Shown here one piece after another: positions 1 through 8,171 of a DNA stretch of 45,503 bases (its first letter is position 1; the number at the start of each line of letters is the position of its first letter). Origin of the DNA: Erysipelotrichaceae bacterium (GTDB taxonomy: Bacteria; Bacillota_I; Bacilli_A; Erysipelotrichales; Erysipelotrichaceae); assembly GCA_030528085.1 (NCBI GenBank), contig JAUMZN010000004.1, positions 1-45,503 on the forward strand, read 5' to 3'. The translations under genes and the position numbers were made by a program. The notes beneath the pieces are model-generated. The model was not told the DNA's origin. It was given only the letters and a program-made list of their open reading frames with translations, and ran no database searches.

Positions 1-5
1 TCACT

Positions 6-44
6 GCCCGAGAACATCAAGACTAAAAAATACTTTTGTCGGGC
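6..44. repeat. Hairpin near IS200/IS605 tnpA 3' side
   Basis: Arms GCCCGA (6-11) and TCGGGC (39-44) are perfectly complementary around an AT-rich loop, just downstream of the transposase gene on the minus strand. IS200/IS605 elements carry subterminal imperfect hairpins that the transposase recognises, so this may be an element end. The element may continue outside the window, so it could also be an internal structure or a transcription terminator. Confidence 0.35.
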
Positions 45-65
45 GCATCTTTCTTATATTCTTCG

Positions 66-482
66 TCACTCATGATTTTTCTGCTCCTCGATGTATTTCT
101 TTACTGTAACTTCACTTATATGACCTACGGTAGATACAAAATACCCTCTTGACCATAATACTCCACAACGAGAGTAGAACTGCTTTAATTGTGGATATGC
201 CTTGAACATTTCAATTGTGCTGATCCTTTTCAATGTCCTTACTATATCGCAAGGGGCAACTGTCTGTGGACAATCTACAAATATATGTACATGGTCTGGC
301 ATCACTTCTAACGCTTTGATGATGTATCCGTACTGATCACAGATATTTGCAAGGATATTTTTGAGTGTGTCATCTGCACCATTCTGCAATACCGAAAATC
401 TGAATTTCGGACACCAGATGATATGGTACTGCGTCAGATATTTACAATGCGAAGCACTATGATATTATTCCTCGCTCATCAT
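66..482 (-). pseudogene. tnpA: IS200/IS605-family TnpA transposase with an early in-frame stop
   Basis: TnpA is a Y1 HUH single-strand transposase that cuts and joins hairpin-marked DNA ends. The HUH motif is visible as DHVHIFVD, and the probable catalytic tyrosine lies near the C-terminus in VKKYIEEQ. The frame continues upstream of the first usable codon into the conserved family start (residues reading KYLTQYHIIWCPKFRF) and reaches ATG ATG AGC GAG GAA at 482-468, behind a good GAGGAG site. The next codon (467-465) is TAA, so translation from the natural start stops after five residues. The rest, about 133 codons, is intact and of normal length (family about 130-150). Either the gene is dead, or a weak internal TTG at 389 gives a product lacking the first beta strand. 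It sits 10 bases downstream of a frameshifted ribbon-helix-helix gene, so the whole unit looks decayed. Confidence 0.8.
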
Positions 483-492
483 ATGTTTCTCC

Positions 493-649
493 TCACTGGT
501 ATTTTTCCTGAATCCCCCTGCGCATCAGATCAAGAAAGGTTAGTTCCTTCTTCGACAGAATAGATACGGGCAAGGCTTTCAAGCTGTTCTTTCCACTCGG
601 AAGGAATGGAAATGTTAATCTGTACATTATTACGTTTTGGTCGTGCCAT
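493..649 (-). pseudogene. Small ribbon-helix-helix protein, frameshifted
   Basis: From ATG at 649 the minus strand encodes 39 residues starting MARPKRNNVQINISIPSEW, a ribbon-helix-helix DNA-binding pattern (basic N-terminus, short beta strand, then amphipathic helix), and stops at TGA 532-530. The continuation lies in another frame: reading ACC TTT CTT GAT CTG ATG gives TFLDLMRRGIQEKYQ, a natural second helix, ending at 495-493. A one-base slip near 536-540 therefore explains the break. The gene lies directly upstream of the broken tnpA and overlaps none of it. Accessory regulators of this kind are seen beside some IS200 copies; its role here is inferred from position only. Confidence 0.55.
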
Positions 650-666
650 GATTCCCCCGCCAAATA

Positions 667-780
667 CTATGCTTCTAACACATCTCTAAAATCAGTGTCT
701 ACCCACTCTTCATCAGAACCGTGACTTACAAGTGTTACTCTAGCAGCCTTGAGATACCGAAAAGACGCTCTTCCACTCAT
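667..780 (-). CDS. Hypothetical 37-residue ORF upstream of the ribbon-helix-helix remnant
   Basis: ATG at 780 opens a 37-codon frame (starting MSGRASFRYLKAARVTLVSH, ending with an acidic tail) that ends at TAG 669-667, 17 bases before the ribbon-helix-helix start. No strong ribosome binding site is visible. Its placement in line with two broken genes suggests a leftover of the same mobile or accessory region. I recognise no family. Confidence 0.25.
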   Translation of the reverse strand: MSGRASFRYLKAARVTLVSHGSDEEWVDTDFRDVLEA

Positions 781-888
781 TTAATTGAATACCATTCATA
801 AATACTTACTTTTATTTTGAACTTTGCACTATTACACGTTGATTATATGCTAATGTCAAGTAGTAGAAATATAGTTTTGCATAGAAAA

Positions 889-929
889 GCGGCTTTCATC
901 CCACATGCAAGCGTGTGGTTTTACGCCGC
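889..929. repeat. Nested hairpin resembling an IS605-type element end
   Basis: An outer stem GCGGC (889-893) / GCCGC (925-929) encloses an inner stem CCACATGC-AA-GCGTGTGG (901-918) that pairs over 8 positions with one G-T. On the minus strand it reads ...CCACACGCTTGCATGTGG then GATGAAAGCCGC, a form familiar from the ends of IS605-type elements, where the same segment forms the 3' end of the TnpB omega RNA. No tnpB gene is present nearby, so this may be the left end of the tnpA unit or a remnant right end of another copy. Confidence 0.4.
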
Positions 930-950
930 AATTTATAACAGATTTGAGTT

Positions 951-981
951 TAAAAAAAGCTGTAACTCAATCGCTACAGCT
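951..981 (-). terminator. Rho-independent terminator downstream of mlrC-like gene
   Basis: On the minus strand AGCTGTA (981-975), a 10-base loop and TACAGCT (964-958) are followed by a run of seven T. It starts 10 bases after the stop of the M81 peptidase gene. Confidence 0.8.
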
Positions 982-990
982 CTTATAAGA

Positions 991-2445
991 CTAATGAATA
1001 TAATATAATTCTTCAAATTCATCAATTGGCCACATTGGACGCGCAATCTTTTTGAATGGAATGCGTTCACTACGTTGGATTGTTGGTCCATCTGATAAAG
1101 CCATAATGTGATGTGTCGTTTCAGGAATCAAATACGTATCTAAATAACCCATTTTTACAATCACGATATCATAATCATGGAACGGAGTGTTGGCTCCATC
1201 AAACTGTTCCATCGTGCCATATTGGACGTTATGATTCATGACAATAATATCGATATTGGTATCATCTACATTGACGACATAAGCTTTGCCTAAATTTTGA
1301 TGATTGCCATAAACTTGTTCTCCAATCGTTTTTAAAGAACAATGAATCGTTACTGGCGCACTTCCCTCATCTTCATGAATTCCTAAATCAAGACTAAAAT
1401 GATCACCGATTTGATATTGTTTCAATTGTTCAAATGCATTCGCATCGTTAATTCCCGCAAACAACACTTTCTTATCTGTTTTGTGATTTAAAAATTCTCT
1501 AAGGACAATTGTGTTTTGACCATATCCACCTGCACCGCAGTTATCTCCTGAATCTGTAATGACCACTGTTTTTTCAGGATAAGCAATTGCTTGTTCAATC
1601 GATTCTTTTACTTCGTCAAAATTACCGGAGAATTTAAATTCATGGCGATGATCCCAAACGTATTGGCTGATTCGATCGGCGACTTGTTCACAATAAGGAC
1701 GATCTTTTTCCGTATTTGGAATAACGGTAATGGCAGCACCTAATTTATCATCATCATGGCGAATAAAGCCGACATGGAAACTTGTTGAGAAGACGCGTGG
1801 ATCTCGTTCTGCTTCATCTAATAAACCATTAATACTACGAACTGGTTCTTTAGCCGATACGCTTCTTTCTCCACCCACCATGATTGGGAGTTTTTTGACG
1901 ATTGGGTGCATAACGCGTTTATTTTTCATTAAGTCTACTAATAAATTTGCGACTTTGCGTTGGGTATCTACTGTATCAGAATGCGGAGATTCACGATAAC
2001 ATCTCACGATATTGAGCTGTCCAGCAAGTTCATTTGTTAAATTTCCATGAGGATCTAACACCATCGCAATTGGCATATATTTACCAGTAATTGCTCGAAT
2101 TTCTTTGATTAAATCGTGTTCACCAGAAACACAATCTAATCCCTTAACCCCGCTAGCGCCATGGAACTGTAAATATACACCGTCGATTTCATGAACATGT
2201 TCCCTTAAAGCGTCTAAGATGTGCTGTTTAATATAATTAAATGTTTCTAAACCGATCATGCCATTTGGGTGTACCACGGCACTAATACTTGGAATGATTT
2301 CAAATCCTTCATTTTCGAAAATATCTTTGACATGCATTCCATCAATACTTTCTTGTCCAAATGTAATATGAAAATCATCGCGAGTCACAATATGATGAAT
2401 ATGTTCATTACATTCCGCACTAAACTTTGCAACAAAAACTTTCAT
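991..2445 (-). CDS. M81-family metallopeptidase, MlrC-like
   Basis: MlrC was named for the last step of microcystin breakdown in Sphingomonas; most family members in other bacteria have unknown substrates and are thought to be metal-dependent amidohydrolases. The 484-residue length matches the family. The N-terminal DUF1485 half contains the metal-binding DPHGNLT stretch (about residue 131) and YRESPHSDTVDT (about 151). The C-terminal half has GAGGYGQNT (about 305) and ends with ALSDGPTIQR. The start ATG is preceded by AAAGGAG at normal spacing. A PTS IIB gene lies 145 bases upstream in the same direction; such peptidases often neighbour sugar or peptide transport genes, so uptake-linked catabolism is plausible. 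The intergenic gap holds a 17-base palindrome. I do not assign a substrate. Confidence 0.8.
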   Translation of the reverse strand: MKVFVAKFSAECNEHIHHIVTRDDFHITFGQESIDGMHVKDIFENEGFEIIPSISAVVHPNGMIGLETFNYIKQHILDALREHVHEIDGVYLQFHGASGVKGLDCVSGEHDLIKEIRAITGKYMPIAMVLDPHGNLTNELAGQLNIVRCYRESPHSDTVDTQRKVANLLVDLMKNKRVMHPIVKKLPIMVGGERSVSAKEPVRSINGLLDEAERDPRVFSTSFHVGFIRHDDDKLGAAITVIPNTEKDRPYCEQVADRISQYVWDHRHEFKFSGNFDEVKESIEQAIAYPEKTVVITDSGDNCGAGGYGQNTIVLREFLNHKTDKKVLFAGINDANAFEQLKQYQIGDHFSLDLGIHEDEGSAPVTIHCSLKTIGEQVYGNHQNLGKAYVVNVDDTNIDIIVMNHNVQYGTMEQFDGANTPFHDYDIVIVKMGYLDTYLIPETTHHIMALSDGPTIQRSERIPFKKIARPMWPIDEFEELYYIH

Positions 2446-2503
2446 GATAAGTCTCCTTTTTCACTATTGTAAAACGCTTACTTACAAATCTAATCCAAAT
2501 CAT

Positions 2504-2520
2504 TTCCTAACACTTAGGAA
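2504..2520. promoter_or_regulatory. 17-base palindrome upstream of the MlrC-like gene
   Basis: TTCCTAA-CAC-TTAGGAA is a perfect inverted repeat 59 bases upstream of the peptidase start. A second palindrome GAATCGATTC (2560-2569), flanked by further GAATC copies at 2550 and 2575, lies between it and the PTS IIB stop. Neither is followed by a T run, so operators are likelier than terminators. A partial cre-like AAAACGCTTAC lies between this site and the gene. Confidence 0.4.
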
Positions 2521-2590
2521 TTTTAAAATGCTTATTTTTCATAAATCATGAATCTAAACGAATCGATTCATTTTGAATCAAATGTTCGAT

Positions 2591-2908
2591 TTACACTTTG
2601 TTATTGGCTTGTTTAATCATGCGTACAGCTTGCTTCAAAACCGCCATCCCGTTCATTAATCCATACGCTTCCATATCCACCATCTCGATTGGCGTATTAG
2701 GAAATTTGTCTTTTAATTTATTGATCTCAAAGCGAACTTGCGGTCCGACTAAAATACAATCGGCATCTTTTCCTTTGGTATCCGCAAATGCTAAAGAATA
2801 CGCATTGATGTTGCACTCTAAATTTACTTTTTTTGCGGCTTCCCGAACTTTGGTCACCAATAAACTTGAACTCATCCCTGCTCCACAAAAAATCACAATA
2901 TTTTTCAT
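2591..2908 (-). CDS. PTS IIB component, lactose/cellobiose type
   Basis: A IIB protein carries the phosphoryl group from IIA to the sugar at the IIC permease. The 105 residues begin MKNIVIFCGAGMSSSLL: a P-loop-like turn in which the cysteine (residue 7) is the expected phosphorylation site, followed by the alternating alpha/beta pattern of the family. The start chosen is the ATG behind AAGGAG; a longer frame to 2944 lacks such a site. No IIA or IIC gene lies next to it, so the partner permease must be elsewhere, unless the distant IIC-like gene at 29.5 kb serves, which context does not support. It is likely co-transcribed with the MlrC-like gene downstream, giving a sugar- or conjugate-linked role by inference. 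Confidence 0.85.
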   Translation of the reverse strand: MKNIVIFCGAGMSSSLLVTKVREAAKKVNLECNINAYSLAFADTKGKDADCILVGPQVRFEINKLKDKFPNTPIEMVDMEAYGLMNGMAVLKQAVRMIKQANNKV

Positions 2909-3034
2909 ATTCGATCTCCTTCCACTCATTTTAAATAAACTCATTTGGACAATTCCAAAATTGAACTGTTCAAATTTTACCTGCGAGTAAAAATCTACAA
3001 CAAAATCATGACAAATTCTCTGTCATTTTTTTGA

Positions 3035-3670
3035 TTATTTTTTAGCTGCAGGATCTTGCATTTCGGGAATTTGCCCATTTGCGATTGCCCATAAATAAAA
3101 GCTAGCAATGCTGCAATAAGGGGAATAACATCTTTTATATTTTTCAAATAGTTTGCGATCTATTTGACGATGATGATGCAGCATGCGCAGTCCTTTTTGT
3201 ATGCCATAATCTTGGAAGCTCAGCACGTTTTTTCGCTGCATACTAAATAGTAAAATCATTTCAGCAGTCCATACGCCAATCCCTTTTAAACTCGTCAATT
3301 GTTCAATGACTTGCTCATCTTCCATTTCCCATAGTGCCTGCAAATCAAATTTGTTTTGATCTACTTTATGCGCAAAATCTAAAATATATTCGGCTTTTCT
3401 TGGGGATATGCCAAGTGCGCGCAAATCTTCTTTTTGACATGCACAAATCGTTTTTGGATCAATTATTTGACACTGATCTTGCAGCCGTTTCCAAATCGTC
3501 GCTTGTGCTTTCATCGAAATTTGCTGGCCGATGATTTGGTGGATAATAGCTGAAAATAAATCATCATCCACTTCACGTTCAATCCATCCGATTTGTTCGA
3601 TCACTTGCTTCAGTCGTTGATCCTTGCTCTTTAAATATTCGATTTCAGTCGTGCCATATGTAAATATCAT
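3035..3670 (-). CDS. DNA-3-methyladenine glycosylase II, AlkA/HhH-GPD family
   Basis: This enzyme removes alkylated purines from DNA to begin base excision repair. The 211 residues contain the helix-hairpin-helix LTSLKGIGVWTAEMILLF (about 126-143) and the Gly/Pro-rich loop with the catalytic aspartate in LSFQDYGIQKG. The early IIGQQISMKAQATIW helix is also typical. The length fits the short AlkA form lacking the N-terminal TATA-fold of E. coli AlkA. The ATG at 3670 follows AGAGGA by 8 bases and is preferred to the TTG two codons upstream. It appears to be a single-gene unit; neighbours do not suggest co-regulation with alkylation repair genes. Confidence 0.85.
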   Translation of the reverse strand: MIFTYGTTEIEYLKSKDQRLKQVIEQIGWIEREVDDDLFSAIIHQIIGQQISMKAQATIWKRLQDQCQIIDPKTICACQKEDLRALGISPRKAEYILDFAHKVDQNKFDLQALWEMEDEQVIEQLTSLKGIGVWTAEMILLFSMQRKNVLSFQDYGIQKGLRMLHHHRQIDRKLFEKYKRCYSPYCSIASFYLWAIANGQIPEMQDPAAKK

Positions 3671-3751
3671 GATCAAATTCCTCTTTTATTCAGCGTATCA
3701 TTCTAAATCGTTTTGATCTATATGCCTTCTTAATGTTCAAGTTTTGCAGAC

Positions 3752-3784
3752 AAAAAAACACTCTCCAATTTCTGAAGAGTGTTT
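3752..3784 (-). terminator. Terminator after lon-engB
   Basis: On the minus strand AACACTCT, a loop, then AGAGTGTT is followed by a T run. It lies just past the engB stop codon. Confidence 0.85.
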
Positions 3785-3793
3785 AAATCTTGT

Positions 3794-4390
3794 TTATTCT
3801 TCGACTTGCAGACCAATCGTTTGACGAATTGCCAAATCAATTTCATCTAATCCTGTTTTTTCAATTGAAGAAATCGGATAGATATTTTTTAGTGGGATCT
3901 GCAGTGCTTTGGATAACATTTTAAGTTGTGCTAAACGTTTTGTTTTTGGCACTTTATCCATCTTTGTTGCCCCGACAAGTACTGTGCGATTGGTTTCTTT
4001 AAAATATTCGATCATATCTAAATCATCGCGCGTTGGTGCGTGTCTAGCATCGACTAAAGAAACAACTGCTTGCAGATTTTCGCGATCCGCAAAATATTCA
4101 TCCATCATCGTTCCTAGTTTTTGGAGCTGATTTTTGGATAACTTCGCATAGCCATAGCCTGGAACATCGACTAATGTCCATTCACCATCGATATCAAAGA
4201 AATTCAACAACTGCGTTTTCCCTGGTGTATTGCCGACAAACGCTAACTTCTTGCGATTGCAAAGTGCATTAATAAATGAACTTTTCCCAACGTTAGAGCG
4301 GCCAACGACAACCACTTCGGGTTTATCTAATTCTGGCCAAGATTCTTTGGAGCTAGCAGAAGAGATAAATGAGGCTTGATGCGTACTCAT
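3794..4390 (-). CDS. engB: Ribosome biogenesis GTPase EngB (YsxC)
   Basis: EngB is an essential GTPase needed for late assembly of the 50S ribosomal subunit. The 198-residue length is standard. Motifs in order: G1 GRSNVGKSS (about 30), G2 region PGKTQ (about 56), G3 DVPGYG (about 75), G4 TKMDK (about 142) and G5 SSIEKTG (about 173). The ATG overlaps the lon stop codon in an ATGA junction, so the two are translationally coupled; lon-engB adjacency is classical in Bacillota (lonA-ysxC in Bacillus). A terminator follows directly. Confidence 0.95.
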   Translation of the reverse strand: MSTHQASFISSASSKESWPELDKPEVVVVGRSNVGKSSFINALCNRKKLAFVGNTPGKTQLLNFFDIDGEWTLVDVPGYGYAKLSKNQLQKLGTMMDEYFADRENLQAVVSLVDARHAPTRDDLDMIEYFKETNRTVLVGATKMDKVPKTKRLAQLKMLSKALQIPLKNIYPISSIEKTGLDEIDLAIRQTIGLQVEE

Positions 4391-6798
4391 TCTTTATCAT
4401 CCTCTTTTTTCTTTGTCGTGCGTTTACGCGTTGTTTTTTTATTCTCTTCTTTTAACAACTCAGCTAATGGTGGTTCTTGAATAGGCTGCAGTGGTTTTGT
4501 TAGCGCGTGTTCAAGTACTTCATCTACTGTCGCAACAGGAATGAAGTTAACGACATCTTTAACTTCTTGAGGAATATCATCTAAGTCTTTGACATTTCCT
4601 TTTGGAATTAAAATTGTCGTAATGCCAGAACGATAAGCAGCGAGAGATTTTTCTTTTAATCCCCCAATTGGCAATACATTTCCACGTAAAGTTACTTCAC
4701 CTGTCATGGCTAAGTTTGATTTTACTGGAATTTGCGTCAACAAGGACGTAAATGCCGTTGTCATCGTAATGCCGGCAGATGGTCCATCTTTAGGCACAGC
4801 ACCTTCTGGTACGTGCAAGTGGATATCTGTTTGTGCGAACACTTTTTTAGAAATTCCATAACGGTTGGCATTAGCGTGAACGTAGTCTAACGCAATAGAT
4901 GCCGATTCTTTCATGACATCGCCAAGTTGACCCGTCAAAATGAGGGCGCCTTTGCCATCGAATTGGTTTGCTTCAATTTGGAGGATATCCCCACCAAATG
5001 ATGTATAAGCCAATCCTGTTACAGTACCAACTTGATCCTCTGTTTCTTTTTTACCGTAATCGACTTTTTCATTGCCTAACCATTGTTTGATTAAGTCTTT
5101 ATCGACAACGATTTGTTCTTTTTTGTCTTTGAGGACAGCTAAAACAGTTTTGCGCGCTAAAGATGCGATTGTTCTTTCTAATTGACGAACACCTGCTTCG
5201 CGTGTGTAGTAGCGAATCAAGTATAAAATCATATCTTCATCAATGATCAATTGATCTGGCGTTAAACCATTTTCTTTTAACTGTTTTGGAATCAAATGGT
5301 CTTGCGCAATATGGATTTTTTCCACGTCTGTATAAGAAGACAGTTCAATAATTTCTAAACGGTCCTTTAGAGCAGCAGGAATATTTTCCAAGTAGTTTGC
5401 GGTCGCAATAAAGAGTACTTTAGACAGATCATAAGGTTCTTCAATGTAGTGATCAGAGAAGAAGGAGTTTTGTTCTGGGTCTAAAACCTCTAACATCGCA
5501 CTGGCTGGATCGCCTTTATAATCGGAAGCCATCTTATCGATTTCATCGATTAAGAACACCGGGTTAATGACTTGCGCTTTTTTTAATCCTTGGATTAAGC
5601 GGCCTGGTAATGCGCCTAAATAAGTACGGCGATGACCACGGATTTCCGCTTCATCACGAACGCCGCCTAAAGACATTTTGACAAAACGACGATCTAAAGC
5701 ACGAGCAATTGATTTTGCCAGCGAGGTTTTACCAACACCTGGAGGACCTGCTAAACAAATAATTGGTGCTTTGAGTGAGTTCGTATTTTGTTTAACCGCT
5801 AAGTATTCCAAAATACGTTCTTTTACTTTTTCTAAGCCAAAGTGATCTTCTTCAAGAATATCTTTAACTTTTTCTAAGTCTTCGTTATCTTTTGTCGTTT
5901 GCCACCAAGGTAAATCCATTAACCAATCAATATAAGTTTTGATTGTTCCTGTTTCACCAGAAGCCATCGGCAAGTTTTCGTAGCGAGTTAACTCTTCTAA
6001 AACTTTTTTCTTAATATATTCTGGATAAGGATTATTGGCTAAACGTTCACGAATTTGGTCGCCTTCTTTGCCTGGTGCAGAACCATCGGATAATTGTTCT
6101 TGCATGGCGCTGATTTTTTCGCGTAAGTAGAAATCTTTTTGATTTTGATCAATGCGTTCTTTAACGGTTTCGTTGATCCGTTTTTCGACTTCATTGATTT
6201 GTTTTTCACGCTCGATATCTTCAAGAAGCATGACTAAACGATCATTAATTCCGACTGTTTCCAAGTATTCTAATTTACGTTCAATAGTCAATGGGAATAG
6301 CTGGACGGCTTTATCTGTCAAAGCATCTGGTGTAATTCCTTTCGAAATTTCCAGCATTAAATCTTTGGACATGAATTTGTCGCCAGGGCGCATTTTTTCA
6401 AGTGCAGCAGTTGCCATTCTCATTAATACTTCTTCGTCAACTTCATCTTGTTGAACACTTGGCATTAACTCGATATCGACAAGTTCAGATACTTCGCCAT
6501 ATTCGAAACCGACTTTGCGTGCACGTTCGATCCCTTTAAATTTAATTCTCAAAAATTTATCAAAACGACGGACATGGCGAATTTCGCAAAGCATACCGAT
6601 TTCATGGACATCATCTGGTCCTGGATTTTCAACTTCCGGATTGGATTGAGAAAACAGACAGATGCGGTCATTGTAGTTATCTTGTGCATTTTCGATCGAT
6701 TGTAAGCTGTTGGCTCTGCCAACATCAATCACAAGTTCCTGACCCGGGAAAACTACAACTCCACGGGTGCAGATAATGGGATACGTATTTGAGTTCAT
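4387..6798 (-). CDS. lon: ATP-dependent Lon protease (LonA)
   Basis: LonA degrades misfolded and regulatory proteins in the cytoplasm as a hexameric AAA+ serine protease. From the ATG at 6798 it is 803 residues: N-terminal LON substrate domain (about 1-200), coiled coil, Walker A GPPGVGKTS (about 352), Walker B VFLIDEIDKM (about 417), and the protease domain with catalytic serine in PKDGPSAGITM (about 675) and catalytic lysine in GGLKEKSLAA (about 720). A lysine-rich tail of about 25 residues (KKTTRKRTTKKKEDD) is unusual. A GTG one codon upstream has slightly better spacing from GGGAG and cannot be excluded. It is coupled to engB. The trigger-factor terminator hairpin lies just upstream, possibly inside the lon leader. 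Confidence 0.95.
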   Translation of the reverse strand: MNSNTYPIICTRGVVVFPGQELVIDVGRANSLQSIENAQDNYNDRICLFSQSNPEVENPGPDDVHEIGMLCEIRHVRRFDKFLRIKFKGIERARKVGFEYGEVSELVDIELMPSVQQDEVDEEVLMRMATAALEKMRPGDKFMSKDLMLEISKGITPDALTDKAVQLFPLTIERKLEYLETVGINDRLVMLLEDIEREKQINEVEKRINETVKERIDQNQKDFYLREKISAMQEQLSDGSAPGKEGDQIRERLANNPYPEYIKKKVLEELTRYENLPMASGETGTIKTYIDWLMDLPWWQTTKDNEDLEKVKDILEEDHFGLEKVKERILEYLAVKQNTNSLKAPIICLAGPPGVGKTSLAKSIARALDRRFVKMSLGGVRDEAEIRGHRRTYLGALPGRLIQGLKKAQVINPVFLIDEIDKMASDYKGDPASAMLEVLDPEQNSFFSDHYIEEPYDLSKVLFIATANYLENIPAALKDRLEIIELSSYTDVEKIHIAQDHLIPKQLKENGLTPDQLIIDEDMILYLIRYYTREAGVRQLERTIASLARKTVLAVLKDKKEQIVVDKDLIKQWLGNEKVDYGKKETEDQVGTVTGLAYTSFGGDILQIEANQFDGKGALILTGQLGDVMKESASIALDYVHANANRYGISKKVFAQTDIHLHVPEGAVPKDGPSAGITMTTAFTSLLTQIPVKSNLAMTGEVTLRGNVLPIGGLKEKSLAAYRSGITTILIPKGNVKDLDDIPQEVKDVVNFIPVATVDEVLEHALTKPLQPIQEPPLAELLKEENKKTTRKRTTKKKEDDKE

Positions 6799-6827
6799 CA
6801 CTTATTTTCTCCCGTTCTATTGATTGG

Positions 6828-6855
6828 AAAAAAGACGCTGGTTAGGCGTCTTTTT
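6828..6855 (-). terminator. Terminator after the ribosome-docking trigger factor
   Basis: On the minus strand AAAGACGC, a short loop and GCGTCTTT are followed by TTTT. It separates the trigger-factor gene from lon and may also sit in the lon 5' leader. Confidence 0.8.
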
Positions 6856-6863
6856 CGTTTCCA

Positions 6864-6892
6864 CTAATATAGTGTATTCTATTTTCTTTCAA
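6864..6892 (-). promoter_or_regulatory. Possible lon promoter upstream of the terminator hairpin
   Basis: On the minus strand TTGAAA (6892-6887) is followed after 17 bases by TATTAG (6869-6864); an overlapping TATATT gives 15-base spacing. A transcript starting here would run through the hairpin at 6828-6855 before reaching lon. Confidence 0.3.
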
Positions 6893-6927
6893 AAGGTGTA
6901 AATTACGCCTCGCTGTAAGCAGACAAA

Positions 6928-8169
6928 TTAGTTTTGAGCAGCAACGATTGCATCAACGACTTTGTCATGTAAAGCAGATTTTTTAATGAAGACTACTGTT
7001 CTTTCATCTACTACGCTGTCTTCTGGAAGCATAGCTTTGTATTCATCTACAGCTTTTTGTGCTTCTTCTTCAGTTAATTCGATGTTTTGATTTTTACGCA
7101 ATTGTTCAACGAATAAATCGAAGAATGCGTCTTTAGTAGCTGATTCTTGAGCTTGTGCTTTGTAGTCATCGCTAGACATTAAGTTATGAACGAGTTCATC
7201 TGCATTTTTGCCGGAAAGACCGAACTGCATGCGGATTGTTTCTCTTAAGTTGCGTTCCATAGCACGGTCAACTAATTCTGCTGGCACTTCATATGGGTTT
7301 TCGTTTTGTAATGCATCGATTAATTCACTGAAGAATTTGTTGTTGTTTTCGTTGTCTAAATTTCTTTGTAAGTATTCGCGTACTTTGTTTTTGAAATCTT
7401 CGCCGTTTTCGCATCCTTCAAAATATTTTTGATTTTTTGCGAATTCATCAAGGTTGAGTTCTGGTAAAACACCAACTTCGATAATTTCAGCTTTTTCTTG
7501 TTTATCAGTAACTGGGTTTTTGAATTCTACAGTTTCACCAACTTTTTTGTCAGCAATTGCTTCGCGAACAGCAACTTCAAGAGAAGATTTACCGTTTAAT
7601 TTGTATTGAGTAACTTTAGTAGAATCTTGAACGTCATTTCCGTTTTCGTCTAATTCAGTTGTACGTAAAGTTACAGTGCTTGCACCGTTAACTTCAGCGC
7701 CTTCTTCATCATTGAATTCGTAGTTGTCTTCTACGTCGTATAAGTTGTTGATGAATTTCTCAACAGCTTCTTCTTCAACTTTAGCTTCTTCTTTAGTTGC
7801 TAATTTTTCCCATTTTTTGATTTCGATTGGTTCAGGTAATGTGATATCAGCGCTAACTGTGAATTCACCATTTTTACCTAAAGCAAGTTTAATATCTTTA
7901 ACATCGATTACTGTTTCATCGTTTTCGTTGATGTAATCATCGATTGCATCATAAACTTTGAATGTTTCAGATAACATATATTCCATATGTTCTTTAGTAA
8001 TCATTTTTTTGATGACACTTGCAGGTGTTTTACCTTTACGGAAACCAGGCATATTAGCGCCTTTTGCAAAGTTGTTAATTACTTTTTTCTTTGCTTTAGA
8101 AGTTTCTGGTTCATCGTATACCAGAGTTAATTTGATCAGATTTCCGTCTCTTTCGAAACTTTTGTTCAT
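6928..8169 (-). CDS. tig: Trigger factor, ribosome-docking form without recognisable FKBP motifs
   Basis: Trigger factor is the ribosome-bound chaperone that meets nascent chains. This 413-residue copy has the N-terminal docking domain with the signature GFRKGKTP (about 42-49) and a full helical C-terminal arm domain (about 240-410). The middle segment (about 150-235), where the FKBP-type prolyl isomerase normally sits, is strongly diverged: nothing like the usual GSGxFIPGFEDQLVG active-site stretch is present, and it is rich in acidic and Asn/Thr residues. It should therefore dock and hold chains but probably lacks isomerase activity. A gene of unknown function ends 2 bases upstream, with its stop overlapping this gene's GAGGAG site, so translation is coupled. 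A second trigger factor with the opposite set of features lies 1 kb away on the other strand. Confidence 0.9.
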   Translation of the reverse strand: MNKSFERDGNLIKLTLVYDEPETSKAKKKVINNFAKGANMPGFRKGKTPASVIKKMITKEHMEYMLSETFKVYDAIDDYINENDETVIDVKDIKLALGKNGEFTVSADITLPEPIEIKKWEKLATKEEAKVEEEAVEKFINNLYDVEDNYEFNDEEGAEVNGASTVTLRTTELDENGNDVQDSTKVTQYKLNGKSSLEVAVREAIADKKVGETVEFKNPVTDKQEKAEIIEVGVLPELNLDEFAKNQKYFEGCENGEDFKNKVREYLQRNLDNENNNKFFSELIDALQNENPYEVPAELVDRAMERNLRETIRMQFGLSGKNADELVHNLMSSDDYKAQAQESATKDAFFDLFVEQLRKNQNIELTEEEAQKAVDEYKAMLPEDSVVDERTVVFIKKSALHDKVVDAIVAAQN

Positions 8170-8171
8170 CG

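Noticed and set aside
817-1008. 63-codon plus-strand frame over the hairpin and terminator
   Set aside because: It covers the element-end hairpin and the mlrC terminator, has no ribosome binding site, and runs into the mlrC 3' end.
2465-2482. cre site upstream of the MlrC-like gene
   Set aside because: AAAACGCTTAC is suggestive but has wrong spacing against the full consensus, so it is mentioned only as partial.
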